Below are positions 34,581 to 44,224 of a stretch of 57,567 nucleotides of DNA, in pieces. How positions within the stretch are numbered: the stretch's first letter is position 1; the number at the start of each line of letters is the position of its first letter. Below the pieces are notes generated by a model that was not told where the DNA came from, made no database searches, and was given only the letters and a program-made list of their open reading frames with translations. This DNA comes from Flavobacterium gawalongense. GTDB lineage: Bacteria > Bacteroidota > Bacteroidia > Flavobacteriales > Flavobacteriaceae. A program made the position numbers and the translations under genes. The stretch lies in NCBI RefSeq assembly GCF_007097265.1, contig NZ_VJZP01000027.1:1-57567 (forward strand), in the 5' to 3' direction.

Positions 34581-35474
34581 TTAAATATCACATATTGCAA
34601 TAGCCTGTTTTAAGGAGGCTAGTTTGTTTGGATTTTTAGGAATAAATTCTTGACCTACGAATCCTTTATAACCTGTTTTGGCAATCGCTTTCATTATTGC
34701 CGGGTAATTTAATTCCTGTGTTTCGTCTATTTCATTTCTACCTGGAACACCTGCAGTATGAAAATGTGCAATATAATGGTGATTTTCATTTATATTTCTA
34801 ATAATGTCACCTTCATCAATTTGCATGTGGTATATATCATAAAGCAACTTGAAATTTTCAGAATTCAAACGTTTTGCTAGTTCGACTCCCCATTGTGTTC
34901 TATCACATTGGTAATCTTTGTGATCAATTTTACTATTTAAGAGTTCCATTACCAGCGTTACATTATGTTTTTCAGCCAATGGAATTAGTTTTTGCAAACC
35001 AATTATGCAATTATTCCAGCCTTCTTCATCCGTTTTACCTCTTCGGCTCCCGCTAAAACAAATTAGATTTTTATAACCTGCTTTTGCCACAAGCGGAATC
35101 ATTTCCGTATAATTTTTTATGAGTGTCTCATGAAATTGGGTATCATTAAAACCATCAACCAAATTTATTTCCGCTCCGTTGCACATAGTAGAAACAAGAT
35201 CATATTTCTTCAATGTTGGCCAATCTTTAGGACCAACTAAATCAATACCTGTGATTCCTATTTTTTTTACTTCGATGCAAAGAGTTTCTAGATCAAAATC
35301 GTTAAAACACCATCGAGCAACAGAGTGATTTATATTTCCTTTTAGCATACCTAATTGTGTTTCTGTTTCGTTTTTTGGCATAGCCAAAGCAGAAAACCCA
35401 GATGGAATCCCTAAAGCCGCTGTTCCGGCGAGAATTCCTTTTATTGCAGATCTTCTATTTAAGTTAGTACTCAT
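34581..35474 (-). CDS. Exported hydroxypyruvate-isomerase-like TIM-barrel protein
   Basis: I start at ATG 35474, giving 298 residues with a Tat leader (LNRRSAIKGILAGTAALGIP). A start at 35573 would overlap the permease gene and add a run of Lys-rich residues. The barrel carries VMELLNSKIDH, YDIYHMQIDEGD, HFHTAGVPGR and FVGQEFIPK, which resemble the metal-binding Glu/Asp/His/Glu set of hydroxypyruvate isomerase. It is one of three TIM-barrel genes in this operon. Confidence 0.85.
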   Translation of the reverse strand: MSTNLNRRSAIKGILAGTAALGIPSGFSALAMPKNETETQLGMLKGNINHSVARWCFNDFDLETLCIEVKKIGITGIDLVGPKDWPTLKKYDLVSTMCNGAEINLVDGFNDTQFHETLIKNYTEMIPLVAKAGYKNLICFSGSRRGKTDEEGWNNCIIGLQKLIPLAEKHNVTLVMELLNSKIDHKDYQCDRTQWGVELAKRLNSENFKLLYDIYHMQIDEGDIIRNINENHHYIAHFHTAGVPGRNEIDETQELNYPAIMKAIAKTGYKGFVGQEFIPKNPNKLASLKQAIAICDI

Positions 35475-35484
35475 TTTTTTGTTT

Positions 35485-36735
35485 TTAAATTGCTGAAACT
35501 TCTTCTTTTTCAATTTCAGTTTTACTTTTATCATTAAATAAAAGAGCAAAAAGTAAAAATACCCCGAATGCAATACCTGCTGGGATGATCCATACCATTT
35601 CCCAGTTTACAGTTTTTTCATTAATTCTGTAATTATCAGTAATCCAACCTGCAATAGCAAAACCAATTAACATTCCTACACCATAAGTAGCTAGTGTAAT
35701 CAAACCTTGTGCAGCACTTTTATATTTTTCTCCTGCTTTTGAGTTGGTGTATATTTGACCCGATACAAAAAAGAAATCATAGCATATACCGTGTAACGCA
35801 ATACCAATAATAAGCATAAAGCTCAAATCACTTCCGTTACCATAAGCAAACAATACATAACGAATAGCCCAAGCCAACATACCTACCAGAATAGTTTTCT
35901 TAAATCCAAAACGAGTAAAAAACACGGGAATTAGTAATAAGAATAATGCTTCCGATATTTGACCAATAGCCATTTTTCCTGTTGGATTTTCAACTCCCGC
36001 TTCTGTTAAAAATGGATGTGCATTTTGATAATAGAAGGCTAGGGGAATGCAAATAAGAATCGATGATATAAAAAAGACAGCGAAATTTTTATCTTTCAAA
36101 AGTTTTAAAGCATCAAGACCAATAATATCACCAATTTTAATTTTTTCAGTTGCAGCAACTTTAGGTGGTGTTTTAGGTAATGAAAAACTAAACAAACCTA
36201 AAATTAAAGCAGCAATTCCTGCCAAAAGAAACGTATTCTTTAGTAATCCCTGCGTAACACCTTCTGCAGAATCCCAATGAAATAAAAAGCTTATGGATAA
36301 TCCCGCTAAAATCCAACCAATAGTTCCCCAAACTCTAATATTTGCAAATTCTTTTTCAGGATCATTCATTTGATTGAAAGAAACTGAATTCACAAGTGCC
36401 AATGTTGGCATATATAAAATCATATACCCTAAAACATAAGAATAAAAAATGCTAACATCATCCGAAACATACATTTGATACATCAAAAATGCTCCAATAA
36501 GATGAAGAATACCTAAAATTTTCTCGGCATTAAAATAGCGGTCTGCAATCAAACCAATAATAAAAGGAGCAATTATGGCACCCCAAGATTGTGTTGAAAA
36601 AACAGAAGCTGCTTCTGAACCTGAAGCATGCAAATTGCTTTTTAGAAAAGTTCCTAATGTTACAAACCATGCGCCCCAGATAAAAAATTCTAGGAACATC
36701 ATTACAGATAATTTAATTCGGATTTTGGTATTCAT
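35485..36735 (-). CDS. MFS permease, nucleoside:H+ symporter (NupG/XapB) type
   Basis: 416 residues with 12 hydrophobic segments. The N-terminus (LSVMMFLEFFIWGAWFVTLG) and the loop with FANIRVWGTIGWILAG resemble the NHS family of nucleoside permeases. In Bacteroidota, members of this group are often found in sugar-oxidation clusters, so here it more likely carries a sugar or keto-sugar product across the inner membrane. It lies 10 bases ahead of the TIM-barrel gene. Confidence 0.88.
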   Translation of the reverse strand: MNTKIRIKLSVMMFLEFFIWGAWFVTLGTFLKSNLHASGSEAASVFSTQSWGAIIAPFIIGLIADRYFNAEKILGILHLIGAFLMYQMYVSDDVSIFYSYVLGYMILYMPTLALVNSVSFNQMNDPEKEFANIRVWGTIGWILAGLSISFLFHWDSAEGVTQGLLKNTFLLAGIAALILGLFSFSLPKTPPKVAATEKIKIGDIIGLDALKLLKDKNFAVFFISSILICIPLAFYYQNAHPFLTEAGVENPTGKMAIGQISEALFLLLIPVFFTRFGFKKTILVGMLAWAIRYVLFAYGNGSDLSFMLIIGIALHGICYDFFFVSGQIYTNSKAGEKYKSAAQGLITLATYGVGMLIGFAIAGWITDNYRINEKTVNWEMVWIIPAGIAFGVFLLFALLFNDKSKTEIEKEEVSAI

Positions 36736-36812
36736 TGGTTATAGGTTAGTTAATATAAATGGTTTAATAGTTTTTATTTTTAAATTAATTCGGAAGAAAT
36801 AATCTCGTCGAA

Positions 36813-37496
36813 TTACAATTCTTTAATGACAATATTTCTGTACCAAACAGTATCGCCATGATCCTGTAAGGCTATTTTTCCTGTTTTGAATGTTGCAAAA
36901 TCTTTCCAGGCTTTGAATTTACTTCCTGCAACAAGTGCTTTCCAGTTGTCATCCCAAAGTGTCGTTTTTACAACTATAATACCATTCAAAATAAAAGTTA
37001 ATTCGCCATTATCACTGATTATTTCAGCTGTATTCCATTCGCCAACAGCTTTTACGGGCTCAATATCGCTTTTTATTAAATCATATAAATTTCCTGCTCT
37101 GTGTTTGGTTATTTTTCCGTCAGGATGTCCGTCATTATCCAAAACCTGCATTTCCAAACCTGTTTCATAAGTGTTTTTGTATTTTTTAGGATCTTCATGA
37201 ATATAGAAAATAATTCCACTATTAGATCTTGGTGCTACTTTCCAATCTATTTTTAAATGAAAATTAGAATATTCTTTATCAGTCACAATATCGCCACCTT
37301 GACCGTTTTCTTTTGCGGTTGGATCAAAATATAAGGTTCCGTCTTCAATTTTCCATGCTGCGCCTACAGTAGTTTTTCCGTATGTATGCCATCCCTCGGT
37401 AGTTTTACCATCAAATAGTGGTTTAAATTCTTTTTGGGCATTTGCTATATGTACCATCGCAATGAGAATTAATAAGGTTACAATATTTTTTATCAT
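36813..37496 (-). CDS. DUF1080 (3-keto-disaccharide hydrolase) family protein
   Basis: 227 residues: signal peptide (IVTLLILIAMVHIANAQ), then a concanavalin-like beta-sandwich with the family pattern FKPLFDGKTTEGWHTYG, WKVAPRSNSGIIFYIHED and LQDHGDTVWYRNIVIK. Members of this family cleave 3-keto-glycosides in recently described pathways of Bacteroidota. Its place beside two Gfo/Idh enzymes and a GMC dehydrogenase supports that role. No lipobox is seen, so it is probably periplasmic and soluble. Confidence 0.9.
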   Translation of the reverse strand: MIKNIVTLLILIAMVHIANAQKEFKPLFDGKTTEGWHTYGKTTVGAAWKIEDGTLYFDPTAKENGQGGDIVTDKEYSNFHLKIDWKVAPRSNSGIIFYIHEDPKKYKNTYETGLEMQVLDNDGHPDGKITKHRAGNLYDLIKSDIEPVKAVGEWNTAEIISDNGELTFILNGIIVVKTTLWDDNWKALVAGSKFKAWKDFATFKTGKIALQDHGDTVWYRNIVIKEL

Positions 37497-37512
37497 TATT
37501 TAATGTAATTAA

Positions 37513-38979
37513 TTATAAAGTTAAATTTTTCCAACCTTGGCGGTATTCGCGTTTTACAAATTGATTTACGTCATCAAAATTGGTGATTTTCATATTGTCA
37601 TTATCCCAAAGTAATTTTACTGATCGACCTGGATATTTAGTTTTTCCGATTACTTCTTTTTTAATATCATACCCTCTTATGGCCAAATTTGCCATTAATA
37701 ATGCCTCGGTCAATGGACCGGCAATTTCAAAAGGAGAACTTAATTCATGTTTTCCATGTCCGGCAATAGAAGCTTCAACCCATTGTTTATAATGACCATT
37801 AGATCCGTCACTTACTCTCGCGTATTTTTGTGCCACATTGATGTTTTCATTTCTGCTAAGAGGGAGTAAACGAGGATTTAAACCGTAAGTATCACACACC
37901 ATTTTTCCTTTTGTGCCAATAAATAAAGTGCCATTTCCTCCATCTCCAAAAATTTCGTTTGCCCCTAATTCTAAAGGTCTTTCAGGTTGAATACCCCCAT
38001 CCATCCAATGTAAAGTCACATCACCATTGGTTTTATTTGTTTTGGGAAAGGTTAAAGTTACATGACTAGAAGGCGGACAACTTTCAGGGAAATAACCGCG
38101 TTTAAATTCGTCAACATATACAGACCCAACACTACATTGTACATCTTTAGCATATTTTAAGTTCAATACACTAAAAGGAGCCTCTATGAGGTGACAACCC
38201 ATATCTCCTAGTGCACCTGTGCCATAATCCCACCATCCACGCCAGTTGAAAGGTACCAATTTATCTACATAATCTCTTTGAGGAGCTGTTCCCAACCATA
38301 AATCCCAATCTAATTCTGCAGGAATTTCTGCTTTTGTAGTAGGCCAGGGGATACCTTGAGGCCAAACTGGGCGATCTGTCCAAGTATAAACAGTATGTAC
38401 ATCTCCAATTAAATCGGCTTCATACCATTCTTTCATTATTCGGGTTCCATCGTTTGAAGCACCTTGATTTCCCATTTGGGTGACTACCTTGTATTTCTTT
38501 GCAGCCTGAGTTAAAATACGGGCTTCATAAATATCATGCGTTAATGGTTTTTGAACATAAACATGCTTGCCCAATTGCATCGCAGCCAAAGTCTGTATAG
38601 CATGATTGTGGTCTGGAGTTGCTACTGAAACTGCATCAAATTTTTTGTGTTCTTTGTCAAACATTTCTCGCCAGTCTTTGTAATATTTGGCTTTAGGAAA
38701 TGCAGTTACACTTTTTGCAGCTCTTATATCATCAACATCACATAAAAAACCAATATTTGCTTTTCCACTCTTATCAAACATGGCAATATCAGATTGTCCT
38801 TTACCACCCACACCAATACTGGCAATTATTAAACGATCACTGGGAGCGACAAAACCCCTTCCTAGAACATGTCTGGGAACAATCATAAATGCAGCAGCAG
38901 CCAAAGCACTTGTTTTTATAAAATCACGACGATTCGTTATGATTTTATTTTCTTTATCGTCTTCTTTTTTCATACTCAT
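37513..38979 (-). CDS. Tat-exported Gfo/Idh/MocA oxidoreductase
   Basis: 488 residues. The Tat leader is NRRDFIKTSALAAAAF, followed by a Rossmann domain (ASIGVGGKGQSDIAMF), the catalytic lysine motif YVQKPLTHD and the large alpha/beta Gfo/Idh C-terminal domain. Exported members carry tightly bound NAD(P) and can swap hydride between sugars. ATG at 38973 is an alternative start two codons in. It sits between the DUF1080 and TIM-barrel genes. Confidence 0.92.
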   Translation of the reverse strand: MSMKKEDDKENKIITNRRDFIKTSALAAAAFMIVPRHVLGRGFVAPSDRLIIASIGVGGKGQSDIAMFDKSGKANIGFLCDVDDIRAAKSVTAFPKAKYYKDWREMFDKEHKKFDAVSVATPDHNHAIQTLAAMQLGKHVYVQKPLTHDIYEARILTQAAKKYKVVTQMGNQGASNDGTRIMKEWYEADLIGDVHTVYTWTDRPVWPQGIPWPTTKAEIPAELDWDLWLGTAPQRDYVDKLVPFNWRGWWDYGTGALGDMGCHLIEAPFSVLNLKYAKDVQCSVGSVYVDEFKRGYFPESCPPSSHVTLTFPKTNKTNGDVTLHWMDGGIQPERPLELGANEIFGDGGNGTLFIGTKGKMVCDTYGLNPRLLPLSRNENINVAQKYARVSDGSNGHYKQWVEASIAGHGKHELSSPFEIAGPLTEALLMANLAIRGYDIKKEVIGKTKYPGRSVKLLWDNDNMKITNFDDVNQFVKREYRQGWKNLTL

Positions 38980-39069
38980 TATAAGATCTTTATTGATGAA
39001 ATACAGAAATTTGCTATTGGTGCTCTAGATTTTACTAATGTCTAAGTTGAGTGAGGTCTTGGATTGTTT

Positions 39070-40122
39070 TTATAATCCAAGATTCTTCATATTAAAAGCT
39101 TTATTTGTTTCTACGGCTGCAAAATCATCAAAAGCTTTGTCTGTTACTTTTATGATATGATTTTTTATAAATTCAGCTCCTTCACGGGCTCCATCTTCTT
39201 GATTTTTAATACAACATTCCCATTCCATAACGGCCCAACCTTTATAATCGTATTGTGCTAATTTGCTGAAAATAGTTTTAAAATCAATTTGACCATCGCC
39301 TGGTGAACGATAGCGTCCTGCACGATTTGCCCAACTTTGGTAGCCTCCAAAAGTACCTTGTTTTCCTGTTGGGTTAAATTCGGCATCCTTAACATGGAAA
39401 GCTTTTATTCGTTCATGATAAAAATCGATATATTGAATGTAATCTAATTGTTGTAAAACAAAATGCGAGGGATCGTACAGAATACAAGCTCTGGAGTGAT
39501 TATTTACAGCTTTTAAGAACATTTCATAGGTTTCACCGTCAAATAAATCTTCTCCGGGATGAATTTCGTAACAAAGATCAACACCATTTTGATCGAATTC
39601 ATTTAAGATGGGTAACCAACGTTTGGCTAATTCCGCAAAGCCATCTTCAACCAAACCTGGTGGTCGCTGAGGCCACGGATGGAAATATTGCCATAGTAAA
39701 GAACCGCTGAAAGTTGCATGCGCATTTAAACCTAAATTATTAGATGCTTTCGCAGCATATTTCAACTGTTGAACAGCCCATTCTTGTCTTGCTTTTGAAT
39801 TTCCATGCACGTTTTTGGGTGCAAAAGCATCAAAAAAATCATCATAGGCAGGATGAACCGCTACTAATTGGCCTTGTAAATGTGTTGATAATTCCGTGAT
39901 TTCTAATCCGTATGATGCAATTGTGCCTTTTAATTCATCGGCATATGTTTTGCTTTCTGCTGCTTTTTGTAAATCGATGAATCGAGTATCTAATGTTGGC
40001 ATTTGAATACCTTTAAAACCTAAATCAGCCGCCCATTTGCAAATTCCATCCAAGGAGTTAAAAGGAGCTTCATCGCCAATAAACTGAGCTAAAAATACTG
40101 CAGGACCTTGTATTGTTGTCAT
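39070..40122 (-). CDS. TIM-barrel sugar phosphate isomerase/epimerase family protein
   Basis: 350 residues without a signal peptide, so cytoplasmic, unlike its two paralogues in this operon. Metal-site motifs are visible: YEIHPGEDLFDG, ILYDPSHFVLQQ, FHVKDAEF and AVMEWECC. It is next to the cytoplasmic Gfo/Idh protein, 35 bases after it; that pair may process the imported keto-sugar. Confidence 0.88.
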   Translation of the reverse strand: MTTIQGPAVFLAQFIGDEAPFNSLDGICKWAADLGFKGIQMPTLDTRFIDLQKAAESKTYADELKGTIASYGLEITELSTHLQGQLVAVHPAYDDFFDAFAPKNVHGNSKARQEWAVQQLKYAAKASNNLGLNAHATFSGSLLWQYFHPWPQRPPGLVEDGFAELAKRWLPILNEFDQNGVDLCYEIHPGEDLFDGETYEMFLKAVNNHSRACILYDPSHFVLQQLDYIQYIDFYHERIKAFHVKDAEFNPTGKQGTFGGYQSWANRAGRYRSPGDGQIDFKTIFSKLAQYDYKGWAVMEWECCIKNQEDGAREGAEFIKNHIIKVTDKAFDDFAAVETNKAFNMKNLGL

Positions 40123-40157
40123 TTATTTATTTTAATTTTTTTATGAATTACCTTTTA

Positions 40158-41324
40158 CTACAAAACGTAAGGAGTCCATTTTTTATCTGAATGTGCTGAA
40201 GTTACTACGTTATCAATAAACGCCATTCCTCTTAATCCATCTTCAATAGAAGGGAAGTCTAACATTTCAGGAGTAGGTTCTTTACCTTCTAATTTACAAC
40301 CAAGTGTTAATGCAAAATTGCGATAGATATTAGCGAATGCTTCTAAATACCCTTCCGGATGTCCTCCCGGAGTCCTGCAATTATGCGTGGCAAATGATGA
40401 TAAATGTCCACCATAATTACTACCGGCTCTTAAAATTTGTGTTGGTTCATCTAACCATCTTACAAGTAAAGTATTGGGGTCATGTTGCAGCCATTCGACA
40501 CCCCCTTTTTCACCATATACTCTAATTTTTAAAGCATTTTCCTCACCAGCAGCAACTTGCGATGCCATTAAAACACCTTTAGCCCCATTATCAAATTTCA
40601 GCATTACTGCTCCATCATCATCCATTACACGTCCTTCAACTAATGTATTTAATTCCGCACAAACATCTGTAATGTTAGCTCCAGTAATATATTCCGCTAA
40701 ATGAGCTGCATGAGTTCCAATGTCTCCCATTACGGAACTTTTTCCTGCCTTTGTTGGGTCTGTTCTCCAAGCCGCTTGTGCATTTCCTTCTCTTTCTGAT
40801 AATTTACTCAACCATCCTTGTGGATATTCTACCCAGACTTTTCGAATCTTTCCCAGTTTTCCCTCTCTCACCATAGCTTTCGCTTGCTTTACCATTGGGT
40901 AGCCAGAATACGTATGTGTCAAACAAAGTATTAATCCTGTTTCGTCTAATTTTTCTTTTAATAACTTCGCTTCCTCTAATGAAAAAGTGATTGGTTTTTC
41001 GATTACAACATTAAAACCATAATCCAAAGCCATCATGGCTGGTGCAAAATGCGCAAAATTTGGGGTAACAATAGTAACAAAATCGATTCGTTCGCCAGCA
41101 GGTAAAGCTGCTTCAGCTTTAATCATTTCTTCATAGGTCAAATAAGTTCTTGATTCAGGAAGAAACAAGGCTTTCCCCGATGCTATCGCTGTTTCTGGTT
41201 TTATACTCAATGCACCACAACTTAATTCTATTAGTCCATCCATATTGGCGGCTAAGCGGTGAATGGCACCTATAAAAGCATCTTGGCCACCACCAATCAT
41301 ACCCATTTTTAATTTTCTAATCAT
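40158..41324 (-). CDS. Cytoplasmic Gfo/Idh/MocA oxidoreductase
   Basis: 388 residues without a leader. The nucleotide-binding start is MGMIGGGQDAFIGAIHRLAA, the catalytic motif is VIEKPITFSLEEA, and a C-terminal domain includes MGDIGTHAAHLAEYI. Likely an NAD(P)-dependent sugar or inositol-type dehydrogenase, or the reductase of a 3-keto-sugar. It follows the GMC gene by 9 bases. Confidence 0.92.
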   Translation of the reverse strand: MIRKLKMGMIGGGQDAFIGAIHRLAANMDGLIELSCGALSIKPETAIASGKALFLPESRTYLTYEEMIKAEAALPAGERIDFVTIVTPNFAHFAPAMMALDYGFNVVIEKPITFSLEEAKLLKEKLDETGLILCLTHTYSGYPMVKQAKAMVREGKLGKIRKVWVEYPQGWLSKLSEREGNAQAAWRTDPTKAGKSSVMGDIGTHAAHLAEYITGANITDVCAELNTLVEGRVMDDDGAVMLKFDNGAKGVLMASQVAAGEENALKIRVYGEKGGVEWLQHDPNTLLVRWLDEPTQILRAGSNYGGHLSSFATHNCRTPGGHPEGYLEAFANIYRNFALTLGCKLEGKEPTPEMLDFPSIEDGLRGMAFIDNVVTSAHSDKKWTPYVL

Positions 41325-41333
41325 CTTTTTATA

Positions 41334-43037
41334 CTAAATATTTCCTTTATTTAATTCTTTTACAGCATAATCACATGCACGTGCCGTCAATGCCATAAAG
41401 GTCAATGATGGGTTCTGACAAGCAATTGAAGGCATACAAGAACCATCTGTAACAAATACATTATTTACTTCATGCATTTGATTCCATTTATTTAAAACTG
41501 AAGTTTTAGGATCATTACCCATTCTGGCAGTTCCCATTTCGTGAATTGCCATTCCAGGATAACAGTCATTATCATACGTTTGTACATTTTTAATTCCTGA
41601 CGCTTCAAGCATTTCTGCAGCATCATTCATCATGTCAATACGCATTTTTTTCTCATTTTCTTTGTATTCGCAATCAATCGCTAAAACCGGTTGACCCCAT
41701 TTGTCTTTTTTGTCATGGTTGATATACACTTTATTTTCATAGTAAGGCAACATCTCACCAAAACCACCTAAGCCCATGTTCCATGTATCGGCTGGAAGAC
41801 TCATTTTATCTTTAAAATCACCACCAAAAGCTAATTCAGCAACTTCTTCATGCCAAGGATTTCTACTGGCACCTCCTTGATAACCAAAACCTCTTAAATA
41901 ATCTCTTTTATCACCGCTGACATTTTGATATCTCGGAATATAAATACCATTTGCTCTTCGTCCATAAGTGTATTTATCTTCAAAGCCTTCTGCACTTCCT
42001 GAAGCACCACAACGGAAATGATGATCCATCAAATTATGTCCCAATTGACCACTAGCATTACCTAATCCTTCCGGATGTGCTTCTGAAGTTGAATTTAATA
42101 AAATAAATGTTGAGCCTAAAGTAGAGCCATTTACAAAAACAATTTTAGCATAAAACTCCATTGTTTCATTTGTTTCAGCATCAATCACCATAACCCCTTT
42201 AGCTTTTTTGGTATCTTTATCATAAATGATATGATTGACAATAGAGTAGGGTCTTACAGTTAATCGTTTAGTTGCCATAGCAGCAGGAAGGGTAGCCGAT
42301 TGTGTACTGAAATAAGCTCCAAACGGGCAGCCACGGCTGCATAAATTTCTATATTGACAACTCCCACGACCATTATGAGGGACCGTTAAGTTTGCGGTAC
42401 GCCCAATAGTAAGAATTCGTGTTCTGTTATAATGCTTTTCCATTCTTTCCTTAACTGACTTCTCCACACAGTTCAAATCCATTGGTGGTAAAAAAACACC
42501 GTCTGGCAAAAGAGGCCAGTTTTCTGCCTGTCCGCTTATTCCGGCAAATTTCTCAGCGTAATCATACCATGGAGCGATATCTTTATAGCGAATAGGCCAA
42601 TCGTTACCATGACCGTCTTTAGCATTATCTTCAAAATTATGGTCACTAAAACGGTAACTTTGGCGCCCCCACATTAAAGACTTTCCACCTACATGAAATC
42701 CTCTGTACCAGTCAAAACGTTTGTCTTCCGTATACGGACATTCCAAATCATTTACCCACCATTTTTCGGTTGCTTCATTATAAGGATAATCTCTTGTTTG
42801 AACTGGGTGCGTTCTTTTTTGTTCTTCTGTAAGTTTACCGGCATGTTTAAACTCCCAAGGGTTTTTCATCGCGGATTCATAATCTTTGATATGTTCTATG
42901 TTCATTCCTCGTTCTAACATCAAAACTTTTAGTCCTTTTTCAGTCAGTTCTTTTGCGGCCCAACCACCACTTATTCCTGAACCTACAACAATCGCGTCAT
43001 AAGTATTTTCTTCTTTTAAATTTGAATTTATATTCAT
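41334..43037 (-). CDS. GMC oxidoreductase, glucoside 3-dehydrogenase-like catalytic subunit
   Basis: 567 residues. The FAD-binding site is VVGSGISGGWAAKEL (residues 17-31). The active-site His is probably in IHEMGTARMG and the partner Asn in CQNPSLTFMALT. Cys227, Cys233 and Cys237 (GSCQYRNLCSRGCPFG) have the C-x5-C-x3-C spacing of the cysteine cluster that binds a 3Fe-4S centre in FAD-glucose dehydrogenases. It has no signal of its own and is probably carried through Tat by the small subunit at 43150. It would oxidise a sugar, likely at C3. Confidence 0.9.
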   Translation of the reverse strand: MNINSNLKEENTYDAIVVGSGISGGWAAKELTEKGLKVLMLERGMNIEHIKDYESAMKNPWEFKHAGKLTEEQKRTHPVQTRDYPYNEATEKWWVNDLECPYTEDKRFDWYRGFHVGGKSLMWGRQSYRFSDHNFEDNAKDGHGNDWPIRYKDIAPWYDYAEKFAGISGQAENWPLLPDGVFLPPMDLNCVEKSVKERMEKHYNRTRILTIGRTANLTVPHNGRGSCQYRNLCSRGCPFGAYFSTQSATLPAAMATKRLTVRPYSIVNHIIYDKDTKKAKGVMVIDAETNETMEFYAKIVFVNGSTLGSTFILLNSTSEAHPEGLGNASGQLGHNLMDHHFRCGASGSAEGFEDKYTYGRRANGIYIPRYQNVSGDKRDYLRGFGYQGGASRNPWHEEVAELAFGGDFKDKMSLPADTWNMGLGGFGEMLPYYENKVYINHDKKDKWGQPVLAIDCEYKENEKKMRIDMMNDAAEMLEASGIKNVQTYDNDCYPGMAIHEMGTARMGNDPKTSVLNKWNQMHEVNNVFVTDGSCMPSIACQNPSLTFMALTARACDYAVKELNKGNI

Positions 43038-43149
43038 TCTAGGTGCGTTCTATTTGGTTAATTTGAAGATAATATTTCGAAAAAATTAATGCGATAAAAT
43101 CCTAAACTAATTTATTAAAAAAAGGATTTTATTTCGCCAATTGATTTCT

Positions 43150-43710
43150 TTAAGTAGCCCAAGCTTTTTGTCCAGGTTTGTAATCAGCATTGCCGTCGTA
43201 TCTACCAGGAACCGGAAGGTATTCACGCGCCTGTGTACAACCAATTTCTGATGAGAAATACCCTAAAATAGTCAAATCTCTGGCGAGAATAAAAAAGGAA
43301 GGCTTTTTAATATCGACAAGTGATTCGGTTCTTAGTTCTTCCATTATTTTAACACGTAGCTCGGGAGACAATGCGGTAAAATTCTTATTATATTGTTCTT
43401 GACATTTTTCCTCCATTTCTTTCATTCCCGTTGCAAAAGTCTGTTGCAAATCGGCAGGATAGCATTCTTTAATCATCATAGGAATAAAAGCTCCCAAACC
43501 AGCCGCTTTAGCTCCAGGTGCTGCTTTTGTAGTTGGAATGATAATATCCGCAAATTCAGCTAAAAGTTCTTCGTCGGTAGCAGAAAATGATACATTACTA
43601 TTTTCATTGTCAGGAATTATAATGTCTTTAATTAAAATTCCAACTGTTGTTGCTGAGATGACACCTCCTAGCACCAACGCCAAGTTTTTGATTGCTCTAC
43701 GTCTATCCAT
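43150..43710 (-). CDS. Gluconate 2-dehydrogenase subunit 3 family protein (GMC small subunit)
   Basis: 186 residues with a Tat leader (MDRRRAIKNLALVLGGVIS). The body matches the small-subunit family (LLAEFADIIIPTTKAAPGAKAAGLG). It is the escort subunit for the GMC enzyme, which lacks a leader. It is the first gene of the operon; a 112-base gap precedes the GMC gene. No cytochrome subunit is encoded nearby, so the electron acceptor is not evident. Confidence 0.9.
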   Translation of the reverse strand: MDRRRAIKNLALVLGGVISATTVGILIKDIIIPDNENSNVSFSATDEELLAEFADIIIPTTKAAPGAKAAGLGAFIPMMIKECYPADLQQTFATGMKEMEEKCQEQYNKNFTALSPELRVKIMEELRTESLVDIKKPSFFILARDLTILGYFSSEIGCTQAREYLPVPGRYDGNADYKPGQKAWAT

Positions 43711-44224
43711 TTACTAAAATTATTAAAAGTATTAATGATTATTGAATATTATGCATTTATTATAACAATGCAATAATAAATAAAAATAAGATAGATTCTC
43801 TTTTTTAATGTTAAATTATTGATAGAATTCAATAATTTGCAAATTATTAAGGGAATCACTTTTAAAAATTCATTAAACACGATCTGTTATCAATTAAAAC
43901 AAGAAAAAAAATAGAATTTGAGATTAACAGTAAAATAAAAAATACTTTTAAGAGTCATTTTAATATTAATTTAACATGTTTTATACTACAAATTAAAATT
44001 AAATTTTCATTTCACACCATGTCAATGCGTTAAAATGACATTTTATAAAAAACTAATCATAAAAAATGTTTTAAATATTGGAAATAATATCAATGCAATT
44101 TATTGCAAAAAGATGTTTCTACAATAAGTAATGAAATTTAAAAATTCAATGGTTTGAAATCAAAAAAGATTGTATTGATAGAAATAAACATGAAGTGACA
44201 TTCTATTCTATAAAAAACCACTAT
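43711..44224. other. 514-base A/T-rich gap between two minus-strand operons
   Basis: No coding frame, repeat copy or stable hairpin is seen. It should hold the promoter of the sugar operon and the end of the amidoligase operon. I found CAAATTAT and CAAATTAA, near misses to a minus-strand TAnnTTTG, but no good match. Confidence 0.55.

Noticed and set aside
43711..44224. Possible small RNA or promoter in the largest gap
   Set aside because: No full TAnnTTTG on either strand at a sensible distance from a start, and no stable hairpin with a T tail.
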